Notes under the pieces: generated by a model
Database searches by the model: none
What the model saw: the letters and a program-made list of their open reading frames with translations, nothing else
What the model was told of the DNA's origin: nothing
In this document: positions 1-5,253 of the stretch, in pieces
Numbering within the stretch: the first letter of the stretch is position 1
Layout: the number at the start of each line of letters is the position of its first letter
From: an uncultured Campylobacter sp.
GTDB lineage: Bacteria; Campylobacterota; Campylobacteria; Campylobacterales; Campylobacteraceae
DNA: 5,309 nucleotides
Assembly: GCA_938041615.1 (NCBI GenBank)
Contig: CALISV010000297.1
Location: 1 to 5,309, forward strand
Reading direction: 5' to 3'
Position numbers and translations under genes: made by a program

Positions 1-536
1 CCGACGAGGCTCTGGCTATCGCGTCTAGACAGGAGTACGCCGACGTCTCGCCCGTACTTTTTTATAGATTTGAGGCGCTGATGGGATTAGGTAGGCTCAC
101 CGACGCCGCCACGACGATAACAGCCGTTGAGACGCTGCGCAAAAACGACTTTAAGGTCATCGAGCTCTACGACCGCATGGCAGAGGCGACGTACGGCGCG
201 AACGACTTTTTAAACGCGTCGGTTTACGCTAAAAAGGCGATCGACCTACAAAAACGCCTACATATCGCCACTTTTAGCCCGAAAATCGACTTTGAGTACA
301 TCGGCTCGCTAAGTAAGCTGGATAGACTAGGCGAGGCTTTACAAGCCGCGCAGGAGCTCGTAGACACGCGCCTAGATCCCGAAAACAGACTGCGCGCGCT
401 AGCTCAGATCTCGGAAATCTACATCAAGCTAAAACGCGAAAGCGAAGCAAAGCCGTATCTGCAGGAGTGCGTCGGCTCAAATTTGCAAAGCTCTTGGAAG
501 GCCATCTGCGCCGAGCAGATGAAGCTCGTGGAGTAA
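1..536 (+). CDS. C-terminal part of a TPR-like helical-repeat protein (5' end outside window)
   Basis: The reading frame is open from position 3 to the TAA at 534-536, about 177 residues, with no start needed inside the window. The gene therefore begins upstream; the ATG at 81 lies mid-domain and is not the true start. The visible protein is almost entirely amphipathic helix pairs of TPR/SEL1 style, for example FEALMGLGRLTDAATTI, NDFLNASVYAKKAIDL, SKLDRLGEALQAAQELV and EIYIKLKRESEAKPYLQECV. It ends in a short tail with two cysteines (ECV...AICAEQ). No membrane segment is visible in this part. Such repeats usually act as protein-protein scaffolds. In Campylobacter a long periplasmic TPR protein with this kind of C-terminus is PflA, a flagellar-motor disk component. 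That identity is only a guess from style and is not supported by neighbouring flagellar genes. A lipoprotein or other TPR scaffold is equally possible. Confidence 0.85.
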   Translation, partial: DEALAIASRQEYADVSPVLFYRFEALMGLGRLTDAATTITAVETLRKNDFKVIELYDRMAEATYGANDFLNASVYAKKAIDLQKRLHIATFSPKIDFEYIGSLSKLDRLGEALQAAQELVDTRLDPENRLRALAQISEIYIKLKRESEAKPYLQECVGSNLQSSWKAICAEQMKLVE

Positions 537-564
537 ATTTATCCTTATTTTACTTTTAAACCCG

Positions 565-600
565 CTCAAATTTAGCCGGGAAGCTTGGGCTAAATTTGAG
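565..600. repeat. 13-bp perfect inverted repeat (hairpin) 3' of the TPR gene
   Basis: CTCAAATTTAGCC (565-577) is the exact reverse complement of GGCTAAATTTGAG (588-600), with a 10-nt loop. It begins 28 nt after the stop codon of the upstream gene, which fits a role at the end of its mRNA. No T tract follows, so it is not a textbook intrinsic terminator. Its left arm with flanks (564-579) recurs as an identical 16-mer at 2247-2262. It may act as a 3' mRNA stabiliser, a protein-binding dyad or a dispersed repeat. Confidence 0.7.
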
Positions 601-606
601 TCTGAT

Positions 607-630
607 CCGCCGTAAATAGGCGGTGTACTT
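607..630 (+). terminator. Possible weak terminator hairpin
   Basis: CCGCC (607-611) and GGCGG (619-623) pair around a 7-nt AT-rich loop. They are followed by TGTACTTTT, a short, interrupted T stretch. A five-bp all-GC stem with a modest T run could end transcription of the upstream gene together with the hairpin at 565-600. The T tract is short, so this is tentative. Confidence 0.3.
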
Positions 631-710
631 TTAACCATTGCGCTAGGCCTTAGCTCGTGCTGGACGTGGCGCTATTTTTTTATCCGCAGATATTTTTACA
701 ACAAATGGAT

Positions 711-776
711 CAAATTTAAGGTGATTTGACGTTAAATTTGACTTTTTGTCTGATTAAATTTGCCAAGCGACGGCAA
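711..776. repeat. Three AAATTT words phased at exactly 22 bp
   Basis: Three degenerate 22-bp units begin CAAATTT (711), TAAATTT (733) and TAAATTT (755), which places AAATTT at 712, 734 and 756. The words are conserved while the sequence between them differs, so spacing rather than a copied unit is what recurs. Twenty-two bases is about two helical turns, so the A/T tracts face the same side of the DNA. This would suit intrinsic bending or cooperative protein binding, which is inference. Confidence 0.5.
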
Positions 777-857
777 AAACGTAAAATTCTCAAAATGTGG
801 CTATGTCTTTGAAACCAAATTTAACCCCCAAATTTAGGCGCTTTACTACGTCAAATT

Positions 858-866
858 TGATATAAT
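858..866 (+). promoter_or_regulatory. Extended -10 promoter for the split membrane-protein gene
   Basis: TGATATAAT (858-866) matches the extended -10 form TGnTATAAT favoured by the housekeeping sigma factor in Campylobacter, which often lacks a strong -35 box. No good -35 is seen near 838-843. The predicted transcription start is around 872-875, giving a leader of about 25 nt. The palindrome TCAAATTTGA (851-860) abuts and overlaps the TGA of this element, so anything binding it would compete with or assist RNA polymerase. Confidence 0.65.
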
Positions 867-885
867 TTCTAAAATAAGCGCTTGT

Positions 886-893
886 AAAAGGAG
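886..893 (+). promoter_or_regulatory. Ribosome binding site for the GTG start at 900
   Basis: AAAAGGAG ends 6 nt before the GTG at 900-902. This is a near-ideal Shine-Dalgarno match at normal spacing and fixes the start of the 71-codon frame. No comparable site lies before the TTG at 1105 that opens the following frame. Confidence 0.75.
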
Positions 894-899
894 CTGGCC

Positions 900-1115
900 G
901 TGAACGTAAAATTTCAAGCCGAGATGAAAGAGCTGGACGAAAAATTTGCCGCTATCCCCGAGGACGCAAAAAGGCAGTACGATAGGCATAGATTTATCAG
1001 GCGGGTGACTATGACGTACTGGTCGTCGACGTTTGCCGTTATTTATCTTTTTTCGATCCTAGCGTCGTATATGGAGTCGTTTTTTTATAAGCAACGGCAT
1101 AGAATTGCCGCCTGA
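900..1115 (+). CDS. N-terminal fragment of a duplicated membrane protein (frame-split)
   Basis: This is a 71-codon frame starting at GTG 900 with a strong Shine-Dalgarno site. Residues 1-30 are charged and contain LDEKF..IP.D.K..YD.HR.IRR. Residues about 31-58 form one hydrophobic segment. The frame ends at TGA 1113-1115 after a basic tail (YKQRHRIAA) that does not resemble the rest. Its first 40 residues match residues 140-180 of the next frame: about half of residues 9-38 are identical, including LD, F, IP, YD, H and IRR. This shows that the fragment is the beginning of the first of two repeat units. Its expected continuation lies in the +1 frame, already open at 1063. Skipping one T of the T7 run at 1080-1086 joins the two into one 366-residue protein. 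The function is not recognised. It could also be a genuinely separate small protein. Confidence 0.6.
   Translation: MNVKFQAEMKELDEKFAAIPEDAKRQYDRHRFIRRVTMTYWSSTFAVIYLFSILASYMESFFYKQRHRIAA
1080..1086 (+). other. T7 homopolymer at the frame break
   Basis: Seven consecutive Ts follow TCG (S60). With six Ts the frame reads S-F-F-I-S-N-G-I-E-L-P-P-E-I-F into the downstream frame; with seven it reads S-F-F-Y-K-Q-R and stops at 1115. It is the longest homopolymer in the two frames; a T6 run lies at 1048-1053. It is a plausible site of replication slippage, transcriptional slippage or base-calling error. Confidence 0.55.
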
Positions 1116-2001
1116 AATTTTTAGCTATATCTGGGGCGCTGTGAAGATAGTTGTGCCTATTTTCTGGACGATTTATGTTTTAAAACGAGATAAAACCAAG
1201 CGATACAGCTATCTTTTCGTGAGGGATCAGTGGGATAGTTTCCTAGCCTTTAGGATAGAAAATTTTGCCAGCATAGTTTTGATTTTATATCCGATTTTGC
1301 TTATTATCGGGTCGTTTTTCGTTAAGGATAGCGGCGGCGAATACGGCGTTTATGCGTTTTTATACGGCCTTGTCGTAGCTCCGATTTGCTTGCTTGTTTT
1401 TGCGATATGCTACTCTCGCAATAAAAGCTCATACGAGCCCGCGCCTGAGGGTGCAGATCTTCGCAGGGAGTCTGGCTTAGTAGCTCAAAGCGCAAAATCA
1501 GCAGAGGAAAGACTCGGCGAGCTAAACGACCTGGACGCGGAATTTGATCAAATACCTTGGGATCTAAAAAACCGTTACGACGTGCATAGGCTTATCAGGC
1601 GCGCTAGTATGGCGTTTATCGGGTTTGTGCTTATGGTTTCGTGGTTTGCGAGCTTTATAGGAAACATCTTAGGAGTTGCATACCTTGCCGTGGTGATAAT
1701 TTTGCCGTATATTTTCACGAAAATTTACCTAAAAAGCCACCCTACGAAAAAATACAGCAAATTTTTCATAAAAAATCAGCGTCTTTGCTTGATGATTTTT
1801 ACGGTTGAAAATTTAGCTAGCATTGCTTTGATCTTGTATCCGCTTATGCTCATAGTAGCGGCTCTGATCGCTAGAAATGACGAAAAGACGATGAGCTTGC
1901 TTTTTTTGGGCGGCTCAAACGTATTATCGGCTTGTCTTGTTATTTTTGCGGCATGCTATCTGTTTAACCGAAGTACGTATATCCCGAAAGACGAAGCGTA
2001 A
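1105..2001 (+). CDS. Multi-pass membrane protein with a repeated unit, function unknown (frame-split)
   Basis: The frame runs to TAA 1999-2001. The TTG at 1105 is only the first possible start codon; no Shine-Dalgarno site precedes it, and the frame is open back to 1063. It is therefore probably the downstream part of the gene starting at 900, entered by a frameshift. Numbered from the TTG, hydrophobic segments lie near 7-26, 54-73, 82-103, 168-186, 188-206, 236-256 and 266-286. Residues 1-112 complete unit 1; a charged linker spans about 113-139; residues 140-294 are a whole unit 2. Matching motifs are ENFASIVLILYP (52-63) with ENLASIALILYP (235-246), RYSYLFVRDQ with KYSKFFIKNQ, and FAICYSRNKSSYEP with FAACYLFNRSTYIP. 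No catalytic motif, signal peptide or known transporter signature was seen, and I do not recognise the family. Confidence 0.65.
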   Translation: MPPEIFSYIWGAVKIVVPIFWTIYVLKRDKTKRYSYLFVRDQWDSFLAFRIENFASIVLILYPILLIIGSFFVKDSGGEYGVYAFLYGLVVAPICLLVFAICYSRNKSSYEPAPEGADLRRESGLVAQSAKSAEERLGELNDLDAEFDQIPWDLKNRYDVHRLIRRASMAFIGFVLMVSWFASFIGNILGVAYLAVVIILPYIFTKIYLKSHPTKKYSKFFIKNQRLCLMIFTVENLASIALILYPLMLIVAALIARNDEKTMSLLFLGGSNVLSACLVIFAACYLFNRSTYIPKDEA

Positions 2002-2277
2002 TTTTGTAAATTTAAGCGGCGTTTGATACGGTTTTTGCGCTTGGCACGGCGGTAAATTTGAACGGTTTTGTAAATTTAGCTCGTTTAAATTTGACTTCAA
2101 ATTTTATTGCGTCTTTGATTTTGCCTTTATGGGCAAGATCAAATTTGACCGTAAAACCTGAACGTAAATTTGAAGTAAGGGTAAAAAGCGGCTTTGAAAA
2201 TGGGTTCAAATTTGACGAAGCGGTGGCTAAATTTGCATAGCAAATCGCTCAAATTTAGCCGGCATTCTGGGGTAAAT
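2002..2277. other. Convergent intergenic region packed with AAATTT words
   Basis: This spacer lies between a gene ending at 2001 (+) and one ending at 2278 (-). AAATTT occurs at 2008, 2054, 2072, 2087, 2099, 2141, 2166, 2208, 2229, 2251 and 2274; the last four are spaced 21, 22 and 23 bp. The full palindrome TCAAATTTGA occurs at 2139-2148 and 2206-2215. Overlapping small frames on both strands encode low-complexity K/F-rich peptides simply because AAATTT reads as KF or FK-like codons. They lack ribosome sites and are not called as genes. No T-tailed terminator is seen for either flanking gene. Confidence 0.65.
2225..2260. repeat. 11-bp perfect inverted repeat near the pbpA 3' end
   Basis: GGCTAAATTTG (2225-2235) is the exact reverse complement of CAAATTTAGCC (2250-2260), with a 14-nt loop. 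The arms are the same sequences as in the hairpin at 565-600 but in the opposite order. It starts about 18 nt beyond the pbpA stop codon on the minus strand, so it could shape the 3' end of the operon mRNA, although no T run follows on either strand. Confidence 0.6.
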
Positions 2278-4203
2278 TTAAAAAATCAGCCCCTCGTCGT
2301 CTTGTTTAATTAGCGTATCTTGCGCGTCTTGTTTCGGTACCGGCGAGATCTTCGTATAGACTTCGATCAGGCCCTCGTACGCGGTATGAAAGACGCCCTC
2401 TGGCTCGATGAAGGTTTTTTGTTTTAGCGGGTACTCCTTCATATAGCTTTCCATAAATTTCTTAAACACTGGAGCCGCCGTACGTCCGCCGCCCTCGACC
2501 TTTCGCATCGGCGTGTTGTCGTCGTTGCCGTACCACACGACCACCTCGACCTCAGGCGTAAATCCGCAAAACCACGCGTCGATGTTGTTATTTGTCGTGC
2601 CGGTCTTGCCCGCGACTTGCACGCCGTTTAGCCTGGCGCTTTGTCCCGTGCCGCGCTCCACGACCGTTTTCATCATATCAGTCATCAGGTATGCCTGCTC
2701 GGGCTCGGTGACGAACGTCCGCTCAGGCTCAAAAACCGCTTCTAAATTTTGATAGTTTATGATGCGTTTTATTAGGCTTGGCTCCACGATCTCGCCGCCG
2801 TTTGGAAACATCGAGTAAAATTTGGCAAACTCTAACGGCGAGATGCCAAAGCTACCAAGCGCGATGGAGAGGTTTTTAGGGATGTTTTTAAAGCCCATTT
2901 CGGTTAGCTTTTTATAAGCCGTATCAAGCCCGATCTCGTCGAGTAAATTTATCGTGGCGAGGTTGCGCGACTGGCGCAGAGCCTCACGCAGCGTGATGTA
3001 GCCCTGGAAGCCGCCGCTATAGTTTTTCGGACGCCACTCGTACTGGCTGCCTTCGTTAAAGACTCTCGAGATGTCCGCCGCCTTGCTCATCGGCGAGTAG
3101 CCCATGTCTAGGGCAATCTGGTAGATAAAAGGCTTAAAGCTGGATCCCGGCTGGCGGGTGCTCTGCGTGGCGCGGTTGTAGCTACTTTTGGCGTAGTCTA
3201 CGCCGCCTACTAGCGCGAGGATCTCGCCCGTTTTAGGTAGCGTAACGACGATAGCGCCGTTTAGGATACTGGCGTTTGCGTCCTTGTTACGTTTTAGTAT
3301 CTCGTTGTAGCCGTATTTTAGCGCCTCGGACGCCATATCTTGCGCCTTTAAATCGACGCTGGTTTCGATGACGTAGCCGCCGGTTTTTATATCCTCAAAG
3401 TGCTTTGAGGCCTCTTTTAGCACCTCGTCCACGATGTACGGGGCTTTGTTTTGCGTGAGCGTGTCGTCAAAGACTACGGGCTGCTCGACTAGCGCGGCCT
3501 TGTACTCAGCGTCGCTGATCCAGCCTAGCGCATTCATCCTTGAGATAACGTTGTTTGCGCGGCTTAGCGACAGATCGAGGTGGCGAGTAGGATCGTAGGT
3601 GCTAGGGGCCTTTGGCAAGCCGACTAGGATAGCAATCTCTTTTAGCGTGAGCTCGTTGAGCTCCTTTCTAAAGTACCCCTTGGCCGCGGTTTTTATGCCA
3701 TGATAGCCGTGTCCCAGATAGACGTGGTTTAGGTAGCGCTCTAGGATTTGCTCTTTGCTGAGCTCGTTTTCTAGCTTCATTGAGATGATCATCTCTTTGA
3801 CCTTGCGCGTTAGCTTTTTTTCTCTGGTTAGCACCATGTTTTTAACTAACTGCTGCGTTAGCGTGCTAGCGCCCTCGACTAGTTTGCCCGCCTTTATGTC
3901 CTTAACGATAGCTCGCGTGATAGCCTCGGGATTTACGCCGCCGTGTTCAAAAAAGCTCGTATCCTCGATCGCTACGAGCGCCTCGATGACGCGCGGCGGG
4001 ATATCCTCGTACTTGACGTAGATCCTGTTTTCATCAAATATATTTGCGATGAGTTCGCCGTTTCTGTCGTAAATTTGAGTCGTGAGCTTTGGCTTAAAAT
4101 CGATGATATTTGACGCGTCAAAGGTAACTTGCGAATAAAGATAAACAAATGCCGCGCTCAGCGAAACAAAGATAATAAATAAAATCGAAGCTAAAATTCT
4201 CAT
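2278..4203 (-). CDS. pbpA: Bifunctional class A penicillin-binding protein, PBP1A type
   Basis: This 641-residue enzyme polymerises lipid II into glycan strands (glycosyltransferase) and cross-links them (transpeptidase) on the outer face of the inner membrane. Residues 7-24 form the single membrane anchor. The GT51 domain (about 40-220) shows all its motifs: EDTSFFEHGG (80-89, catalytic E80), GASTLTQQLVKN (111-122), RKVKE (133-137, second catalytic E137), ERYLNHVYLGHG (155-166) and the IAILVGLPKAPSTYDP stretch. The transpeptidase domain (about 310-590) has SSFK (354-357, nucleophile S354), SRN (412-414) and KTGTT (533-537). All key residues are intact. The protein is shorter than E. coli PBP1A and has little room for an inserted accessory domain, as in other epsilonproteobacteria. 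The start ATG overlaps the maf stop (ATGA), with AAAGG about 8 nt upstream. The symbol mrcA is also used. Identity is very secure. Confidence 0.97.
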   Translation of the reverse strand: MRILASILFIIFVSLSAAFVYLYSQVTFDASNIIDFKPKLTTQIYDRNGELIANIFDENRIYVKYEDIPPRVIEALVAIEDTSFFEHGGVNPEAITRAIVKDIKAGKLVEGASTLTQQLVKNMVLTREKKLTRKVKEMIISMKLENELSKEQILERYLNHVYLGHGYHGIKTAAKGYFRKELNELTLKEIAILVGLPKAPSTYDPTRHLDLSLSRANNVISRMNALGWISDAEYKAALVEQPVVFDDTLTQNKAPYIVDEVLKEASKHFEDIKTGGYVIETSVDLKAQDMASEALKYGYNEILKRNKDANASILNGAIVVTLPKTGEILALVGGVDYAKSSYNRATQSTRQPGSSFKPFIYQIALDMGYSPMSKAADISRVFNEGSQYEWRPKNYSGGFQGYITLREALRQSRNLATINLLDEIGLDTAYKKLTEMGFKNIPKNLSIALGSFGISPLEFAKFYSMFPNGGEIVEPSLIKRIINYQNLEAVFEPERTFVTEPEQAYLMTDMMKTVVERGTGQSARLNGVQVAGKTGTTNNNIDAWFCGFTPEVEVVVWYGNDDNTPMRKVEGGGRTAAPVFKKFMESYMKEYPLKQKTFIEPEGVFHTAYEGLIEVYTKISPVPKQDAQDTLIKQDDEGLIF

Positions 4204-4745
4204 AAAAAGGCCTTTAAAATTTTCACGTTTAGCCCCATTGCGGTGCTAGTTTCGCCGTTTTGGCTCAGGATGTATTTTTTGTTGAAATTTTCTATCGTCA
4301 TGGCTCCGGCCTTGCCCTGCCAAAGATCGCCCGATAGGTAGTTTTGTAGGTCGGCTTCGTCAAATTTGGCAAATTTATACTCCGCAAAGCTGACGTTAAT
4401 AAGCTCGAATTTTTCGCCCAAAAATATCATCGCGGTTACGATCCTGGCCGTGTTGCCGCTTTGCATTTTTAGCATTTTAAAAGCTTCCTTTTCGTCCTTT
4501 GCTTTGCCTAAAATTTTACCGCCACATACGACGACGCTATCTGCGAAAACGACGTTTTTTGCATTTTCATTCGCTTTTAAAAATTGCTCTTTTTTTGCCG
4601 CGACGATCTTTTGGACGTAGATGTGCGGCGGTAAATTTTTATCTACGCCGCCTTCGTCGTAGTCGAAAAAAACCTGCTCAAATTTAACGCCGTGATCTCG
4701 CAAAACCTTAGCTCTAGTAACCGAGCTCGAAGCCAAAATAATCAT
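4200..4745 (-). CDS. maf: Maf family nucleotide pyrophosphatase
   Basis: This is a cytoplasmic nucleoside-triphosphate pyrophosphatase of the Maf/HAM1-like fold, 181 residues, the usual size. Family members remove dTTP/UTP or modified nucleotides, and in some bacteria their overproduction inhibits septum formation. Visible signatures are ILASSSVTR (3-11), the conserved K51/K52, FADSVVVCGGKILGKAKD (67-84, with D69 as likely catalytic aspartate), and GKAGAM (144-149), matching the family's GKAGA motif. The usual GKP after the acidic motif is GKA here. Which substrate subclass it belongs to is not clear from the motifs. I chose the ATG at 4745 rather than the TTG one codon upstream: AGGGAG at 4751-4756 sits 5 nt from the ATG, and the ATG overlaps the preceding stop as TGATG. 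The 3' end overlaps pbpA by 4 nt, so the two are probably translationally coupled. Confidence 0.93.
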   Translation of the reverse strand: MIILASSSVTRAKVLRDHGVKFEQVFFDYDEGGVDKNLPPHIYVQKIVAAKKEQFLKANENAKNVVFADSVVVCGGKILGKAKDEKEAFKMLKMQSGNTARIVTAMIFLGEKFELINVSFAEYKFAKFDEADLQNYLSGDLWQGKAGAMTIENFNKKYILSQNGETSTAMGLNVKILKAFL

Positions 4746-5239
4746 CAAAACTCCCTATAAGATACGCCAAGATATGCCGCCAGCAGCGCAAACGCCACGT
4801 TTAGTGGAATGAAGTAGTAAATCGTAACTATGAGGTTCTCGTGAAGCTCGATGTATTCGCTATTTTGCAGAGATTTTGAGGCTTTGTTTAGGCGGTACGT
4901 GACGTAAATAACGTTTAAAAATAAAAATCCCCAGATCGCCCATTTCGTCGTTAAAATCGTGTTTAGCATCGGATCGGCGTTTTTGATCGCGTTTTGCTTA
5001 GCCAGTATTGCGCCCGTTACGCCCATGACGGCGATCGAGCCGTAGATCGCGTAGCCGAGGCGCTTTAGCATAGAGATTATCGTTTGGTATTTTTGCGTGT
5101 CGCCCTCGATATTTTTCATAAAAAATTTTGCGATGAGTAAAAAATTTGCTTGAAATCCGATGAAAACAACTACGGAGAGGATGTGGATAAAGGGTAGGGC
5201 GCTGCTAATCTTTGCAAAAGCTATGTTAAATTCGGGCAT
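4745..5239 (-). CDS. Small four-helix inner-membrane protein, unknown function
   Basis: The protein has 164 residues and four clear membrane segments, near 12-38, 62-80, 97-115 and 136-158, with basic loops (KRLGYA, RLNKASK). H19 in the first segment (FIHILSVVVFIGFQANFL) and K99 at the start of the third (TTKWAIWGFLFLNVIYVTY) recall the layout of the HemJ (protoporphyrinogen oxidase) and CopD-like families. The match is weak and the typical HemJ residues are not convincingly present, so no function is assigned. The ATG at 5239 has AAAGGGGA just upstream. It is the first visible gene of the operon, and its TGA overlaps the maf ATG by one base. Tight coupling to maf and pbpA suggests co-expression, not necessarily a shared pathway. 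Confidence 0.85.
   Translation of the reverse strand: MPEFNIAFAKISSALPFIHILSVVVFIGFQANFLLIAKFFMKNIEGDTQKYQTIISMLKRLGYAIYGSIAVMGVTGAILAKQNAIKNADPMLNTILTTKWAIWGFLFLNVIYVTYRLNKASKSLQNSEYIELHENLIVTIYYFIPLNVAFALLAAYLGVSYREF
4751..4756 (-). promoter_or_regulatory. Ribosome binding site that decides the maf start
   Basis: On the minus strand AGGGAG lies 5 nt before the ATG at 4745-4743 but only 2 nt before the TTG at 4748-4746. The normal spacing favours the ATG, which lies in the overlapping stop/start TGATG. Confidence 0.7.
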
Positions 5240-5242
5240 TTG

Positions 5243-5250
5243 TCCCCTTT
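5243..5250 (-). promoter_or_regulatory. Ribosome binding site of the four-helix membrane protein
   Basis: On the minus strand AAAGGGGA ends 3 nt before the ATG at 5239-5237; the AAAGG core is 6 nt away. This supports the start chosen for the 164-residue protein. Confidence 0.65.
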
Positions 5251-5253
5251 GAT

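Larger units (their letters stand above)
537..899. other. Gene-free spacer with hairpins and AAATTT words
   Basis: No convincing reading frame lies in these 363 bases. The stretch holds a 13-bp perfect hairpin (565-600), a smaller GC hairpin (607-623), a T7 run (675-681), an array of AAATTT words and the promoter of the next gene at its right end. AAATTT occurs at 535, 568, 592, 712, 734, 756, 817, 830 and 853. A given six-base word would be expected less than once in this length. I see no tRNA-like cloverleaf. Confidence 0.7.
900..2001 (+). pseudogene. Composite reading of the split gene: one ~366-residue, two-unit membrane protein
   Basis: Joining frame 900-1079 to the frame ending at 2001, with six Ts instead of seven at 1080-1086, gives one continuous protein of 366 residues. 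It would hold two units of similar layout: unit 1 at 924-1440 and unit 2 at 1522-1986. Each unit has a charged N-terminal helix ending in HR.IRR, then about four membrane segments. The promoter and ribosome site at the front serve only the first frame. Apart from the frame change the coding sequence shows no other lesion, so the break is recent, a sequencing or assembly error, or a slippage switch rather than old decay. Unit 1 would have about 15 extra residues between its first two membrane segments compared with unit 2. Confidence 0.55.

Noticed and set aside
640..681. Intrinsic terminator ending in the T7 run at 675-681.
   Set aside because: Only 4-bp stems such as GCGC or TAGC can be drawn before the T run, too weak to call.
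711..776. CRISPR-like array of 22-bp units.
   Set aside because: Only the six- or seven-base AAATTT core is conserved. There is no 25-40 bp direct repeat with spacers and no cas gene.
2012..2240. Overlapping small ORFs on both strands (65 codons at 2012-2209 minus, 60 codons at 2058-2240 plus).
   Set aside because: The peptides are low-complexity and K/F/N-rich because AAATTT repeats rarely create stops. Neither has a ribosome site, and they overlap each other on opposite strands between convergent genes.
564..2262. Insertion sequence bounded by the shared 16-mers.
   Set aside because: No transposase lies between them and no target-site duplication was visible. The 16-mers are in direct orientation and belong to a motif found elsewhere in the window.
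2513..4687. Plus-strand ORFs inside pbpA and maf (2513-2752, 3755-4021, 4366-4620, 4499-4687).
   Set aside because: They are antisense shadows of two securely identified genes, with no ribosome sites or protein-like composition.
4746..4748. TTG start for maf, one codon upstream.
   Set aside because: It sits only 2 nt from the Shine-Dalgarno sequence. The next codon is ATG at 5 nt and forms the TGATG overlap typical of coupled genes.
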